NCBI GenBank assembly: GCA_039707465.1
Contig: CM077646.1
Coordinates: forward strand, 82,608,715 to 82,672,714
Direction: 5' to 3'
Origin: Rhabdophis nuchalis
Taxonomy: Eukaryota; Chordata; Lepidosauria; Squamata; Natricidae
Length of the DNA stretch: 64,000 nt
A program made the translations under genes and the position numbers. Of the stretch, positions 1-11,147 are shown in pieces; the stretch's first letter is position 1; each line of letters begins with the position of its first letter. The notes below the pieces were generated by a model. That model was not told where the DNA came from, ran no database searches, and was given only the letters and a program-made list of their open reading frames with translations.

Positions 1-655
1 AAACAACGCCTTTTCCGGTTCTGAATATTCCCCACTTAAGCGTTCCCACTTCTTCTTTATTGAACAGTTTTTTTTAAAAAAAGACAAAAAATATTTTTTC
101 AATTTCCTTCTGTACAACATTTCCACCTCGGTATACCTCCATTGTAAATGTACTTCTCCCTCCTTATTTCAGTTTCTCTTTGTCTATACATATGATGCAA
201 TTATATACAGTCCTTAATTTACAATCCTTCTTTCCATTTTGTTCATCTCTACCTATACATTGTTAATTTCTAACTCCTGTGTCTTCTTCATTTAGTCTTT
301 CCTTAAGCTTTACATCTGTCCTCTACCCATTTGTACCACTCATTTCATACCATATAATATTCTGTTTCCTCCTTTTCTTTCATTTATAAATTTGTCCATC
401 TCTGCACACTCTAACACTTTCATTATAACATTCCCCTCTGTTGATATACTATTATTCTTCCAATTTTGCGCATATGCTATTGTCGCTGCCGTTTTGATAT
501 GTATAATTAAGTATTGTGTTTTTTATCATAATTCCTTGTAAGTATTCCCAATAAAAATAATTCTGGTTTCATATCTATTTGCTGTTTAGTAATTTCTTCG
601 AGCCATTTTCTTATTCTATTCCAATATTGTTTTTACTAGAGGCTTACTACAGGGC
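1..655 (-). mobile_element. Decayed L1 LINE, ORF2 C-terminus and 3' region
   Basis: Read on the minus strand, about 350-655 translates in broken frames to an L1 ORF2 C-terminal pattern: KPELFLLGI, then TAATIAYAQNWKN, then LECAEMDKF. This resembles the end of squamate L1 ORF2 proteins. The plus strand is strongly T-rich, as expected of an antisense A-rich L1. Frames are interrupted and the 3' end is not defined inside the window, so the extent is approximate. Confidence 0.5.
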
Positions 656-1192
656 ATTTGTCACCTCAATTTTCTTCCCTCCCTCCTTCACATTTTGGTT
701 TAAAATGTTTCATGAAATATTTTTCTTATGCTTGTGAATCGACATCATATAAACCATCCCTAACAAGTGTTTGTATGCTACTTACTCAAAATAACAGAGG
801 ATATTCATTTGTGGCCCTCAAGTGAATGATGCGGAATAAGTCCTTAAATAGGTTTGTGATTATTTAAAAAAAAAACAACTCCAAAGCAACACTTCTAAAA
901 TGTAAACATGTTATTTGGGTAACAAAAATGTCCACTTTTGCACCCTCCCAAGCTGTCTCTTGTTTTTTTTCCACAGGCATCATAATAAATTAAATAAAGG
1001 GTAAGTTAGTAAATTGACTGCTATCATCTGATGTCTGCTTTTGTTGTATCACAATAATAGGTACAAATTTATGCAGTCAGAAGCCCCTCAGTTCTGAAGT
1101 ACTATCAACAGAGGGCAAAGACTTAGGATTCAAAAAGATGTATATCCCAATTTTTCTTCCTGGGCTTCTATCTAGAACTGCTGCACATCTAC
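656..1192. other. Unassigned AT-rich intronic sequence
   Basis: No exon, RNA gene or recognised repeat. I checked the minus strand for the missing C-terminal exon of the transporter and saw no matching frame. Confidence 0.5.
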
Positions 1193-1194
1193 TA

Positions 1195-1449
1195 CCGTGT
1201 TTCCCCCAAAATAAGACAGGGTTTTATTTTCTTTTGACCCCTGAAATAAGCGCTTGGTCTTATTTTCAGGGAGGTCTTATTATTTTTGAGGTGCAGGGGG
1301 CGGCAAGCATGGTCAATTCATGGCTGCTGCTGCGTTGCAATATTTTCAGGGAGGGCTTATTTTGGGGGGGAGGGCTTATTTTAGCACATGCGCTCAAAAG
1401 CCCGATTGGACTTATTATCTGGGGAGGTTTTCTTTTCGGGGAAACAGGG
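1195..1449. mobile_element. TA-flanked inverted-repeat DNA element (255 bp MITE)
   Basis: The left end CCGTGTTTCCCC and the reverse complement of the right end (CCCTGTTTCCCC) form terminal inverted repeats, and the element sits between TA dinucleotides (1193-1194 and 1450-1451). The interior repeats AATAAG/CTTATT motifs. A TA target suggests the Tc1/mariner group (inference). It has no coding capacity. It lies in the intron directly after the 171-nt exon. Confidence 0.7.
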
Positions 1450-1485
1450 TATATCAAACTGCTTTACAATAAAAATAAGCATCAC

Positions 1486-1656
1486 CTCCATGATGGTTCC
1501 TTCTGTTTTCCACAGTTTTACACAGATCCACAAAGGAATGCAGACCATGGAGGAGAGAGCCATCATCCATCCAATACCATAACCCCAGTCCGGGTATATA
1601 TATACATTGTTGTACTTCAAAGGTTTATATTTCACCAGGAAAAATATGAAGATGCC
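1486..1656 (-). CDS. SLC6A11: SLC6A11 exon encoding end of TM11 and TM12 (171 nt)
   Basis: Fifty-seven codons: [56 protein letters not shown]. It holds the end of TM11, the outer loop and TM12, and stops just inside the cytoplasmic tail. Acceptor ATTTCAG; the donor is GTGATG, weak at +4 to +6. The last-exon sequence expected next (KLQ-type tail) was not found between 1 and 1485. An inverted-repeat transposon ends 36 bp past the donor. Confidence 0.93.
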
Positions 1657-2464
1657 CTGAAATAAGGAGGAATGTGTTACGTATCCTTGAGAGGAAAAAG
1701 AGAGAGAAATCTGGCTTAGGAAACTCCTTCATTCTAGTAAATTAATATAGCAGGTCATACTTTGGAAGACAGAGAGCATGCTATCATTGCCGCTTCCTTC
1801 AATTTCAACACTTCACATAACTTGCATCTGTCTCCCTTTTTACCCAAAGGATCCAGATTTCACATTGAAATCCCAAAGAGCTTTAATTTAAATAACAAAG
1901 ACATAAAGACTTCTTTTCAATTTGGTTGCAAGTTGCATTTGTGCAGATCGACTTGTGAGTAGAACATGTTTCCATTTGCATACCACTGAGTTGATTTTTC
2001 CATCTGTCACAAACATTGCAATGTATGCAATTTCAGGTGGCCTCAACCTGGGCAAAAATATCAGAAGGTTCAATACGCCTCAAACTACTTCAAGTTTCAA
2101 ATATTTACTTTTGGAAATAGCTAAATCACAGCAGTTTGATTTGCTCATGACAGCATGGAGTTGAGAATTCTGTACATGTTTTATTGCAGTGCATTTCTCC
2201 CATAAAGCATCAATACAACAATCCATATATTATGTATAGAGCTTAATACACAATAGACAAAATGCACACAACCATACGTGGGTGCATACAGAAATGCATT
2301 ATATCATAAGAATTGCTGGCAGAATTTGTGAAAACACAGACATAAATATGTATATACATATACACGTATATTTAGACTAATATTTAAAATGCATATACAT
2401 TTCGTATGAACTTTTAAGACAGCTATCAGGAGTAAACAGTGACTCAAAAGTGGACACAGATATG

Positions 2465-2498
<34 letters not shown>

Positions 2499-2759
2499 AG
2501 ATGGCAAGAAACAACTGCTTGCCTGTATCAGGGTGGATAGGAATAGAAAAAAAGAAAAAAAACTAATATAACATGATCAATGAAAAAAATAGCTAAGGAT
2601 ATTTCATAAGATTTTTTTTCACTTAACTGCTTGAGATTTTTTGCATTCTATTTGTATTATCTACTTCTGCAAAATAATTTGAACAAGACAGCTGGATGAA
2701 AACCTTGCCAGAGTCTTACTAATTGTGTTCTAGTATTAATCACATGTTTTATTACTTAC
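1657..2759 (-). other. Intron between the 101-nt and 171-nt exons
   Basis: A 1,103-bp intron with GTAAGT donor and ATTTCAG acceptor. It holds a (CA)n run at 2470-2499 and otherwise nothing I recognise. Confidence 0.8.
2470..2499. repeat. (CA)n microsatellite
   Basis: About 15 uninterrupted CA units in the intron. Confidence 0.95.
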
Positions 2760-2860
2760 TGCACAAATGCCAGGAGTAAGCACCATCCAACACCATTTAA
2801 ACATTACCAGTGGCCTGTACCCAATCATATCTTCAATGTTGTCATAAAACCGATTGCCTC
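2760..2860 (-). CDS. SLC6A11: SLC6A11 exon encoding loop and start of TM11 (101 nt)
   Basis: Completes the Gly codon, then [48 protein letters not shown] is strongly conserved across this SLC6 branch. Acceptor GCATAG, donor GTAAGT. Ends in phase 0 at Ala inside TM11, which continues in the next exon. Confidence 0.94.
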
Positions 2861-3051
2861 CTATGCAAAATAAAAGAGCAAAGAGTGAGTGTGCATCCAT
2901 GAACACTTTAGTTTCAATCAGTGGAATGCTGTAGTGACACAGACATTTACTGTACACACTGTTTCTGAGGTTCACCCCTTCTCTGTGATTGTCAATGAAT
3001 GCCTAAAAATGGAAGGCAAAGGCAGCTGCTAAAAATGCGGCTGTTCCTGGA

Positions 3052-4566
3052 AATAATAATAATAATAATAATAAATTGGGATTTATTAACCGCACCCTCT
3101 CCCCACAGGGACCCGGGGCGGTGCACAGGCATAATTAAAAACAATATACAATAATACAAATATTTCTTAAAATCGAATTAAATAAATCTACCCGTGCTAA
3201 AAACATAAATTAAAAACCCATTTAAAATTTATAATTAAAAGACAGAGAGAACTATTCAAGGCCGGCCAGTCGAAAGAGATGGGTCTTCAATTTTACACGG
3301 AAGGAGCGGAGGTCGGTGGTCGTTCTAATATCAGGGGGAAGGTCGTTCCAGAGGGCCGGGCCCGCCACAGAGAGCGCCCTTCCCCTGGGCGTCGCCCGCT
3401 GACAAAGTCTAGTGGACGGCACCCGGAGAAGCCCCTCTCTGTGGGAGCGAATCGGTCGTGAGGATGTGTGGGGCAGGATCCGATCTCGCAGATAGCTAGG
3501 TCCCGAGCCATGGAGCGCTTTGAAGATGATAACTAACACCTTGAAGCGCACCCGGAAGACGACAGGTAGCCAGTGCAGCTCGCGCAAGAGCGGTGTTACG
3601 TGGGCAAACCTAGAGGTGCCCATAATTGCTCGCGCGGCCGCATTCTGAACTAACTGAAGCCTCCGGGTGCACCTCAAGGGGAGCCCCATGTAGAGAGAGT
3701 TACAATAGTCCAGTCGGGATGTCACGAGGGCATGAGTGACTGTGCGAAGGGCGTCCCGATCCAATAGGGGGCGCAATTGGCGAACCAGGCGAACCTGGTA
3801 AAACGCCCTCCTGGCCACGGCTGTCACTTGCTCTTCCATAGACAGCCGGGTATCCAGGAGGACACCCAAATTGCGCGCCCCATCCACAGGGGCAAGATGT
3901 TCGCCCCCTATGGCCAGCGTTGGAGAAAGCTGGTTGAATCGGGCAGCCGGAAACCACAGCCACTCGGTCTTGGTCGGGTTGAGCCTAAGTCCGTTACTTC
4001 CCATCCAGATCCGCACGGCTTCCAGGCACTGGCACATCACCGCTACGGCATCGTTGGGGTGGTTTGGGGTAGATATGTACAGCTGGGTGTCATCAGCGTA
4101 CAGATGGTACTCTACCCCAAAACCACGGATGATCTCACCCAACGGCTTCATATATGCATTAAACAGGAGAGGCGAGAGGACCGACCCCTGAGGCACCCCG
4201 CATGTGAGGGGTCTCGGGGTCGACCTCTGCTCTCCTGCCCGCACAAATTGCGATCGGCCAGAGAGGAAGGAGGAGAACCACCGCAAAACAGTGCCTCCCA
4301 CCCCCAACCCCCCCAGCCGATGCAATAGGATACCATGGTCGATGGTATCGAAAGCCGCTGAGAGGTCTAATAGGACCAGGATGGAGGAACATCCCCCATC
4401 TCTGGCCCTCCAGAGATCATCTACCAACGCGACCAATGCCGTCTCGGTGCTATGCCCGGGCCGAAAGCCGGACTGGCGCGGATCTAGATAGTCAACTTCC
4501 TCCAGGTGACGGGGAAACTGTTGTGCCACCACACTCTCAACAACCTTCGCCAAGAAAGAAACATTG
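3052..4566 (-). mobile_element. 5'-truncated L2-clade LINE with open reverse-transcriptase frame
   Basis: The open frame at 3252-4553 gives 433 residues with no stop. In order: FRPGHSTETAL, SAAFDTIDHGI, CGVPQGSVLSPLLFNAYM, YHLYADDTQLY (YADD catalytic box), LRLNPTKTEWLW, LGVLLDTRLSMEEQV, SRLDYCNSLYMGLP, LLRELHWLPV and WNDLPPDIR. These are hallmarks of the L2 group of CR1-like LINEs. The endonuclease and RT N-terminus are missing by 5' truncation near 4566. The 3' end is an (AAT)n run at 3052-3072, the short tandem tail usual for this group. The open frame means a fairly recent insertion, but the copy cannot be autonomous. Confidence 0.92.
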
Positions 4567-4974
4567 CCCGTTATTTACTGGGTCTGGTGTAGCTGTAACT
4601 ACATCAGCTACAGTAACACAGTTCTTTCCAGGGCTGCTTTAGGCCCCTGAGAGTGCTTTTGGCATGATGTCCATTGTGTCACTACACATCTGAGGAAGGG
4701 ACGTACAAGGCTGTCACTTTTATTTTCCTTTGGAGCCACTTGAGAACGATGAGGTTATGCCATTACAAGAGTAGGGAATAGCCTCAAGCTTCTTGATGCC
4801 ATCACCTTCCAAATGTAACCCCAAAATAAGATGGAACCTTTTGCCAAAGATAAGGAGGGTCTCCAAGGGAATGAACATTAGCTCAGCATCAATTATTTCA
4901 TTACCAGCAGGAAAAGACAGAGGGAAAGAGAACAGCAAAAACATCATGCTAAGACATTTTATTAAATGTTTAGC

Positions 4975-5545
4975 ATCTATGTGAAGCCATTGGAGAAGGT
5001 CATCCATGGGGTGAAATATCATCAGTATGCTGATGATGCCAGCTGTATATTTCTGCCCCTGGTGAAATAAGCAATAATACTGATGTCCTGTCTCGGTCCT
5101 TGAGGTACTACGAGTTTGGATGAGGAACTAAATTTAACTCAACCCTGGCAAGACTGAGTGGCTTAGAGTTTGGAGAATACCATTAGGACCAGGAATATGG
5201 TTGTTAAGCCTAAGTGACTTAAGTTCACTAAGTAAAAATTCAACTGTGCTTACTTCAACTTTTATTTGCTTCACAGGACTGCAAAGGTTATAAATGCAAG
5301 GATTAGTTGCAAAGTTACTTCTTCATCCTTGTCATAGCTCTGAACAATTGCCATACAAGACAATCACTAAAAGAATTACCCATAGATGAGCGCACATTGC
5401 ATTTCTGTTCAGCGAGTGCATTGATTATCAGTTTGTCTGGGGGTTCAAGTCAAGGCACTGATAATGATTTCTAAAGTCCTGAATGGCATGGAGCCAGGTT
5501 ATTTGAGGGGCTGCCTCTCTCCAACCACATCAGTCTGTCAGAAAC
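4975..5545 (+). mobile_element. Old L2 LINE remnant (RT palm to C-terminus)
   Basis: Frames broken by stops still show KPLEKVIHGVKYHQYADD (catalytic box at about 5018-5040), and further down ALIMISKVLNGMEPGYLRG at about 5455-5510, which matches the FKALHGTGPSYLRD region of younger copies. It is far more diverged than the flanking L2 pieces, so it is an older insertion in the opposite orientation to the 3052-4566 copy. Confidence 0.6.
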
Positions 5546-5649
5546 AGATAGATAGAACTCTTTATTGATTGGACACACAAGGAATTAACTTAGAAAATCA
5601 AACCAAATTGACTTGAGTTGATGCATTATTTTGTTGCAGTCAACATCTT

Positions 5650-6378
5650 ACATGTATATAATAACTCATGCACTCGTGACATCCCAGCTAGACTACTGTA
5701 ACGCTCTCTACATGGGGCTCCCCTTGAGGTGCACCCGAAGACTGCAGCTAGTCCAGAATGCGGCCGCGCGGGCAGTTTTGGGAGCCCAGATTCTCCCGCG
5801 TAACACCACTCCTGCGTGAGCTGCACTGGCTGCCTGTGGCCTTTCGGGTGCGCTTCAAGGTGTTGATCACCATCTTTAAAGCACTCCATGGCACGGGACC
5901 TAGTTATCTGCGGGATCGCATCCTGCCCCATACGTCCCTTCGGCCAATTCGCTCCCACAGAGGGACTTCTCCGGGTGCCGTCCAGTAGGCAATGCCAGCG
6001 GGCGATGCCCAGGGGAAGGGCCTACTCTGTGATGGGCCCAACCCTCTGGAATGACCTACCCCCCGAACTTAGAACAACTACGGACCTCCGCTCCTTCCAC
6101 CAAAAGCTAAAAACTTACCTCTTTCAACAGGCCGGCCTGGCCTAACCTATCTACCCCAGGCTGTAATGTATTAAATTGTTTTTAATTGGACTATAGGGAA
6201 TTACTTTTAAGGGTTTTAGGATTTTAAAATTTTAGCCTGGGGTTAATTATTTAATTCGATTTTAAATATTGTATTGTTATGTTTTTATATGCTTTTTTAA
6301 TTGTCCTGTGCACCGCCCCGGGTCCCTTCGGGGAGAGGGTGCAGTTTAAGAAATCTAATAAAATAAAATAATAAATAA
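5650..6378 (+). mobile_element. L2 LINE 3' fragment
   Basis: Starts within ALVTSQLDYCNALYMGLP and runs through LRELHWLPVAFRVRFKVL, LRDRILPHTSLRPIRSH, WNDLPPELRTTTDLRSF to the LINE end FQQAGLA at 6145, with at least two frameshifts. The 3' UTR ends with GGGTCCCTTCGGGGAGAGGG and an (AATAA)n tail near 6378. Same family as 3052-4566, opposite strand. Confidence 0.9.
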
Positions 6379-7046
6379 TTCTTCAAACTAGCTTCTGCAA
6401 TTCATTCAATACTTGAGCAAAATATCATATTTGCTTGTATACTACAGCAATATAGTTTTAATGCATTAGACTGATGAATCAAAGGACACTCTTTATTCAT
6501 ATTTTATTTAATATACTGCGCCATTGGTTCCTGATTGATTCCTCCTGCTGTTGCTGTTCAGGGTGAATTCAGCTTTCTGGGAATATTTTATTATAAGAGC
6601 ATTTTAGGCAGTCCACATATAAGGGGTTGAATCTCATACACTTAGTACTGAATGCGGTTCACACATTTAGTACAATCTGTATTTAATTATTGTAAGTTTA
6701 CTTTTTTCCTTATATTTATAATTGTTTCTATATTTTTATTTTTGTGGCATTGTGAGCCATTGTGATGACTCCCCCAGATACTTTCCCAAATACCTCTCCA
6801 GATGCCTGCTCGGAGAAAGATGAATCAGTTACATGTCCGGGAGTGGGGGGGGGGGGAGGGGGAGTTGGTCAATGACTCTTAGCAGCCATTTGATAGGGAT
6901 TTGGCTGAAGCACAGCTGCAGCAGGGAAGCCCTGAGGTTTCAGGTGTGGAAACCACATAACTGCAGCCAGTCAGCAGTGAAGGTCATCCCAATTACTTGT
7001 GAGGAGGCAGCCTCACCCTTTTTAATGAGCTGCACCAGAAGCTGGC
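6379..7046. other. Unassigned intronic sequence
   Basis: No gene seen. A poly-G tract at about 6845-6861 is the only striking feature. Confidence 0.4.
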
Positions 7047-7048
7047 TA

Positions 7049-7450
7049 CTGTATTTTTCAGACTATAAGACGCACCTTTTCCACCCAAAAAAGAGGATGA
7101 AAATCTGGGTGTGTCTTATACACCGAATATAGCATTTTTGGCCTACCGAAATTCCATCCCCTTTGCAAAAATGGATGTGCAAAAGGTTTGGGAGGCTTGC
7201 AAAGTGCTCTTGGGGGCTGGGGAGGGCAAAAACGAGCAAAAAATGGACAGTTTTTGCTTGTTTTTGTCCCCCCCCCCCAGCCCCCAGGATCACTCTACAA
7301 GCTTATCAAAGCTCTGCATGCCCCCCCCTTTAAAAAAATAAACGAGGCATGCAGAGGGTTTGGGAGGGCTGCAGAGTGCAAAACCTTTTTTTAATTAACC
7401 TTTTCAAAATCATGGTGCATCTTATACTCTTATAGTCCCAAAAATATGGC
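7049..7450. mobile_element. Inverted-repeat DNA element (about 400 bp)
   Basis: The left end CTGTATTTTTCAGACTATAA is mirrored by the right end, whose reverse complement starts CCATATTTTTGGGACTATAA. It belongs to the same terminal-repeat type as the 14359-15363 element. The interior is G/C-tract rich and non-coding. A TA lies on the left but not the right flank, so the right border is approximate. Confidence 0.6.
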
Positions 7451-7734
7451 ATTTAGTACAGCAGACAGACGGAGGCAATGCTGGGAACATGTTCGTTTCC
7501 TAGCTGTGTTTTTTCTGGTCATTGTGATTTATGGCTTGCTTTGATTGACACCAGGATCGTGCCTTGTGAACTCTGCACTTTCCTTACGCTGTTAACCCTT
7601 TTTCAAGTGCCCTGTGAACTCATGGCCATTGCTCTGTGGATACAAAAGCCCAGTCTGCTTTTGGCAGGACTTAAGTGGGACTATTTTGGGGTTTGGATGA
7701 AGGGAATTTCTGGGGAATATTAAGAAATCCACTA

Positions 7735-7850
7735 AGTCACCGCTATGTGCATGTGAGTGAATAAGTGGGACAGCTCAGCCACCTAGAGTCTCTTTGGATT
7801 GAGTGATAGGTGGCATAAAAAATAAATAAATTAATTAAATTATAGAACTA
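7735..7850 (+). mobile_element. LINE/SINE 3' tail
   Basis: Contains CAGCTCAGCCACCTAGAGTC, a weak hairpin and an (AAATA)n end, the pattern of CR1/L2-type 3' tails in reptiles. No coding part remains. The (AATT)n stretch at 7852-7874 follows it. Confidence 0.45.
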
Positions 7851-8013
7851 TCAAATTAATTAATTAATTAATTACAAAAGAGACAAAGTTAAATATGTAG
7901 TCCGTATTTAACTCCTAAACCCTTAGAAACAAGGATGCTTATATGGGAAACAATATTTATCATAAACCATACTCTTTGACAATTCTAGTCCTCAATTCAT
8001 ACATTATTTTTAA

Positions 8014-8348
8014 GGGACGTTGTGGCTCAGTGGCTACGATGCTGAGCTTGTCGATCAGAAAGGTCGGCAGTTTGGCGGTTTGAATCCCTAGTGAGCTCCC
8101 GTTTACTTGTCCCAACTTCTACCAACCTAGCAGTTCGAAAGCAAGTAAAAAATACAAGTAGAAAAATAGGGACCACTTTGGCGGGAAGGTAACAGCATCC
8201 CATGCATCTTCGGTATTTAATCATGCTGGCCACATGACCACGGAGACATCTTTGGACAATGCTGGCTCTTCGGCTTTGAAACGGAGATGAGCACCGCCAC
8301 CAAGAGTTGGGAACAACTAGCATATATGTGCGAGGTGAACCTTTAACT
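8014..8348 (+). mobile_element. Sauria-type SINE (tRNA head, Bov-B-like tail)
   Basis: Begins GTTGTGGCTCAGTGGCTACG (A-box region) with GGTTTGAATCCC as B box. The central body includes CATGACCACGGAGACATC, and the tail GGTGAACCTTTAACTTTACC ends the element. The tail resembles that of Bov-B LINEs, which supply the reverse transcriptase for Sauria SINEs (established knowledge). It lies about 330 bp from the TM10 exon. Confidence 0.8.
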
Positions 8349-8675
8349 TTACCTTACATACTGACAAGGTAAATTATAGAAATAATTTCTGTGGGAAGAA
8401 TTCCAAAAAGATGGAGGCAAACAAAGATAACATTAAACTTTTTGTTTTGTTGCCCCTGCATGATCCTTTCTCTGTAGAAGGCCAGAAAAATTTATCCAAC
8501 TACTTCCTGGAAAAGATATTGATCATTAGGTATATCTAGTGTATATTTAACATGTTTGAAGCATATTTGTTTAATGAGAAACAGAACATAAATAATTGAC
8601 CTCAAAAATACATTATTCAAATTATCTGGAAAAGTATTATGTAATTTCAGACAATAACTTCAATCGTTGACTCAC

Positions 8676-8778
8676 CATAAAACCAGCCAATGCAGATGCA
8701 TTCAAATATAGCCACAAAAAGAAGGCACATGCCACTAGCAGCATAAGAATCAAATAGTTGGAAAACATACATTCCACC
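8676..8778 (-). CDS. SLC6A11: SLC6A11 exon encoding TM10 (103 nt)
   Basis: Encodes [18 protein letters not shown] and [16 protein letters not shown] plus the first base of a Gly codon. It contains EL5 and TM10. Acceptor TTTTTCAG, donor GTGAGT. GWFYG replaces the GWVYG I recall for mammalian GAT-3; Phe also occurs here in GAT-1, so the change looks conservative. Confidence 0.94.
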
Positions 8779-9721
8779 CTGAAAAAGAAAATTAAAAAAC
8801 AAGAAGGTTGTGATTTTGTGACATTTTAGTGTTAAATGTGAGGATTATTTAGTGTTAAATGTGAGGATAACATTCACTGGAGGATACCATTTAATTTTTC
8901 AAATTATAACTGGAAAGGAGGAAAATACAACGTTCTCCTCCTTTGCCCAAGTCAAGAGGAAAATTATTCCTTTAAAGGCATTATTTTCATTGTGGGACAC
9001 CTCCATTAGTGTAGTAATATTAGTCTCACAGCAAGGATTTACCTTATAGTAGTTAAAAGCTTAGGTAAACTTAGGTAAGAGACATCTGATAAAATGCTAG
9101 CTGTTCAATCTAAGCTCTGCAATACAGCTTAAAGTAAAATTCAATCGACAAGAAAATTTGCACAGCGTTTAAAATGTTTGTCAGAAATTACACAGCACCA
9201 AAGTGGATATTGCAGTTCTTTTCAACAGCAGTGCATTTGTACTCCTAAATTTAACTCATTGAATGTTTTGGGTTTTTTGAGGGGGAAAAAATTGTAATGA
9301 AAAACCTTATCTGACAGTAAATGATGCAACAGTGCCATTTGGTGGACCATGATACATATTGCAACTTGATTGCACTTTGCAAATCACACATTCTAGAATG
9401 TACAACATATATTATACTCTTTGAAACAAAAGGCATAGAAATAGTGTGCTTTGAAAAATTTCTTTTTTCTTTTTGCTAAAGTCTATTCAAAACAGTTGGG
9501 TAAGCAGCTGCAGTAACAGATAAGTTGGGTTTGCCTTAGAATCATGAACATAGGCCTCTAAATACTATTTTATGGAGAGTGACAACAGTGGTGTCACTCT
9601 TGTATTCTTTTCCAGTCGCATAGAGATGAACACTGTGAGCAAGACTTTGGTTTGTTGTGTGAAGTAGGGCTTAATACATGTCTCCAATAGGGTTGTATGC
9701 ATATTTTCCAGTGAAAGAATC
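8779..9721. other. Intron sequence, nothing recognised
   Basis: First part of the 3.5-kb intron upstream of the TM10 exon. No repeat or conserved reading frame stands out, apart from a short direct repeat of TTTAGTGTTAAATGTGAGGA at about 8826-8867. Confidence 0.4.
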
Positions 9722-9729
9722 TTCTAGAC

Positions 9730-11139
9730 CAGGGGTCTCCAACCTTTTATGCACCAGGGACCGGTTTCATTTTAAAGAAAATTCTGCAGACCGGCTGGCG
9801 TAGAGGAGGGGGGAGGGGGAACAGGCGGCGCATGCGCACGTGGGGGGGGGGAGTCGGCTCACTCAGCCCTCTAGGGCAGTGGCCGGCAAACTCCCTCCCC
9901 GTCTCTCTCTGTCTCTCCCTCCCTCCTTCCCCCCCCTCTCTCTCTGTGTCTGTCAGACTCTGATTCCCTCCCTCCGTCCGTCTCTCTCTCGCTCTGTGCC
10001 TCTCTCTGTCTATCTGTCACTGTCTCTGTCCACAAAATACTGCGTGGAGGAGCGCAAGCTCTGTGGTGACGGCGAGGCCATCTGCGGGGGGAGGGTGTTC
10101 CCCTTCACGTTCCTCGTCTTCCCCGATGGCGTCCGGAGTGATTAGCGGCCATGCAGAAACTCGCCGCTTTTCTCGCCGTGGAAAAGATAGGCACGTGCAC
10201 GTCCCATGGAATTACAGCCCAAGTTCCCACCGTTACAAAGTCTCCGAGACTGTAATTGGGCGGGGCATGTGTACGCCTATCTTTTCCACGGCGTGGAAAA
10301 GCGGCAAGTCTCTGCGCGGCTGCTGCTGGTTCCAGACAGCATCCGGGGAGACAAGGAACGTGAAGGGAAACCCACCCCCGCAGATGGCCTTGCCATCACC
10401 AGAGAGCCCGCGCTGCTCCACGCAGTATTTTGTGGACAGAGACAGTGACAGACAGACAGAGAGAGGCACAGAGTGAGAGAGAGACGAAGGGAGGAAGGGA
10501 ATCAGAGTCTGACAGACACAGAGAGAGAGAGACAGAGGGGAAGGAGGGACCATCAGCAGCCGCGCAGAGACTTGCCGCTTTTCCACGCCGTGGAAAAGAT
10601 AGGGGTACGCATGCCCCGCCCAATTACAGTCTCGGAGACTTTGTAACAGTGGGAACTTGGGCTGTAATTCCACGGAACGTGCACATGCCTATCTTTTCCA
10701 TGGTGTGGAAAAGCGGCAAGTTTCTGCACGGCCGCTGATCACTCCGGACGCCAACGGGGAAGGTGAGGAACGTGAGGGGGACCGGCAGTGCAGAGACTCG
10801 CCGCTGCTTCACGCAGTATTCTGTGGACAGAGACAGTGACAGACAGACAGAAAGAGGCACAGAGAGAGAGAAAGACAGAGGGAGGAAGGGAGGGAATCAG
10901 TGAGAGACTGAAGAGCCACATTCAAGGGGCCAAAGAGCCCCATGTTGGAGGGGGGGAGTTGGCTCACTTGGCTCTCTAGGGCCTCCAACGGCGTAAACAG
11001 CCGCGCCTGCGCTCTTCCGTATCCGGTGTGCGCTCTGCCCAGGAGGCTGCCCTGTCGTCCTCCTCTCCGGCCCTGCAGCCCAGTTCCTATCAAGCCACGG
11101 ATCGGCACTGGTCCGTGGCCCGGGGGTTGGGGACCCCTG
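9730..11139. mobile_element. hAT-like DNA element with large internal foldback (1,410 bp)
   Basis: Terminal inverted repeats CAGGGGTCTCCAACC and GGTTGGGGACCCCTG are flanked by a perfect 8-bp duplication TTCTAGAC (9722-9729 and 11140-11147), the hAT hallmark. Subterminal GGGACCGG and GTCCGTGGCC pair as in Charlie-type elements. The interior is built as P-Q-P'-Q'-P'': P (about 9895-10140) and Q (10144-10330) reappear inverted as P' (10330-10550), Q' (10551-10740) and a third P-type block (10741-10925). No transposase frame is present; the reading frames are low-complexity Ser/Leu or Arg/Glu shadows of CT/AG-rich DNA. Confidence 0.88.
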
Positions 11140-11147
11140 TTCTAGAC

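Noticed and set aside
1..1485. Search for the last SLC6A11 exon (C-terminal tail)
   Set aside because: No minus-strand frame with an acceptor and a KLQ-like start was found; the region is L1 remnant, AT-rich sequence and a MITE.
1138..1665. Plus-strand 175-codon open frame
   Set aside because: It runs across a MITE and the antisense of the 171-nt SLC6A11 exon; no family resemblance.
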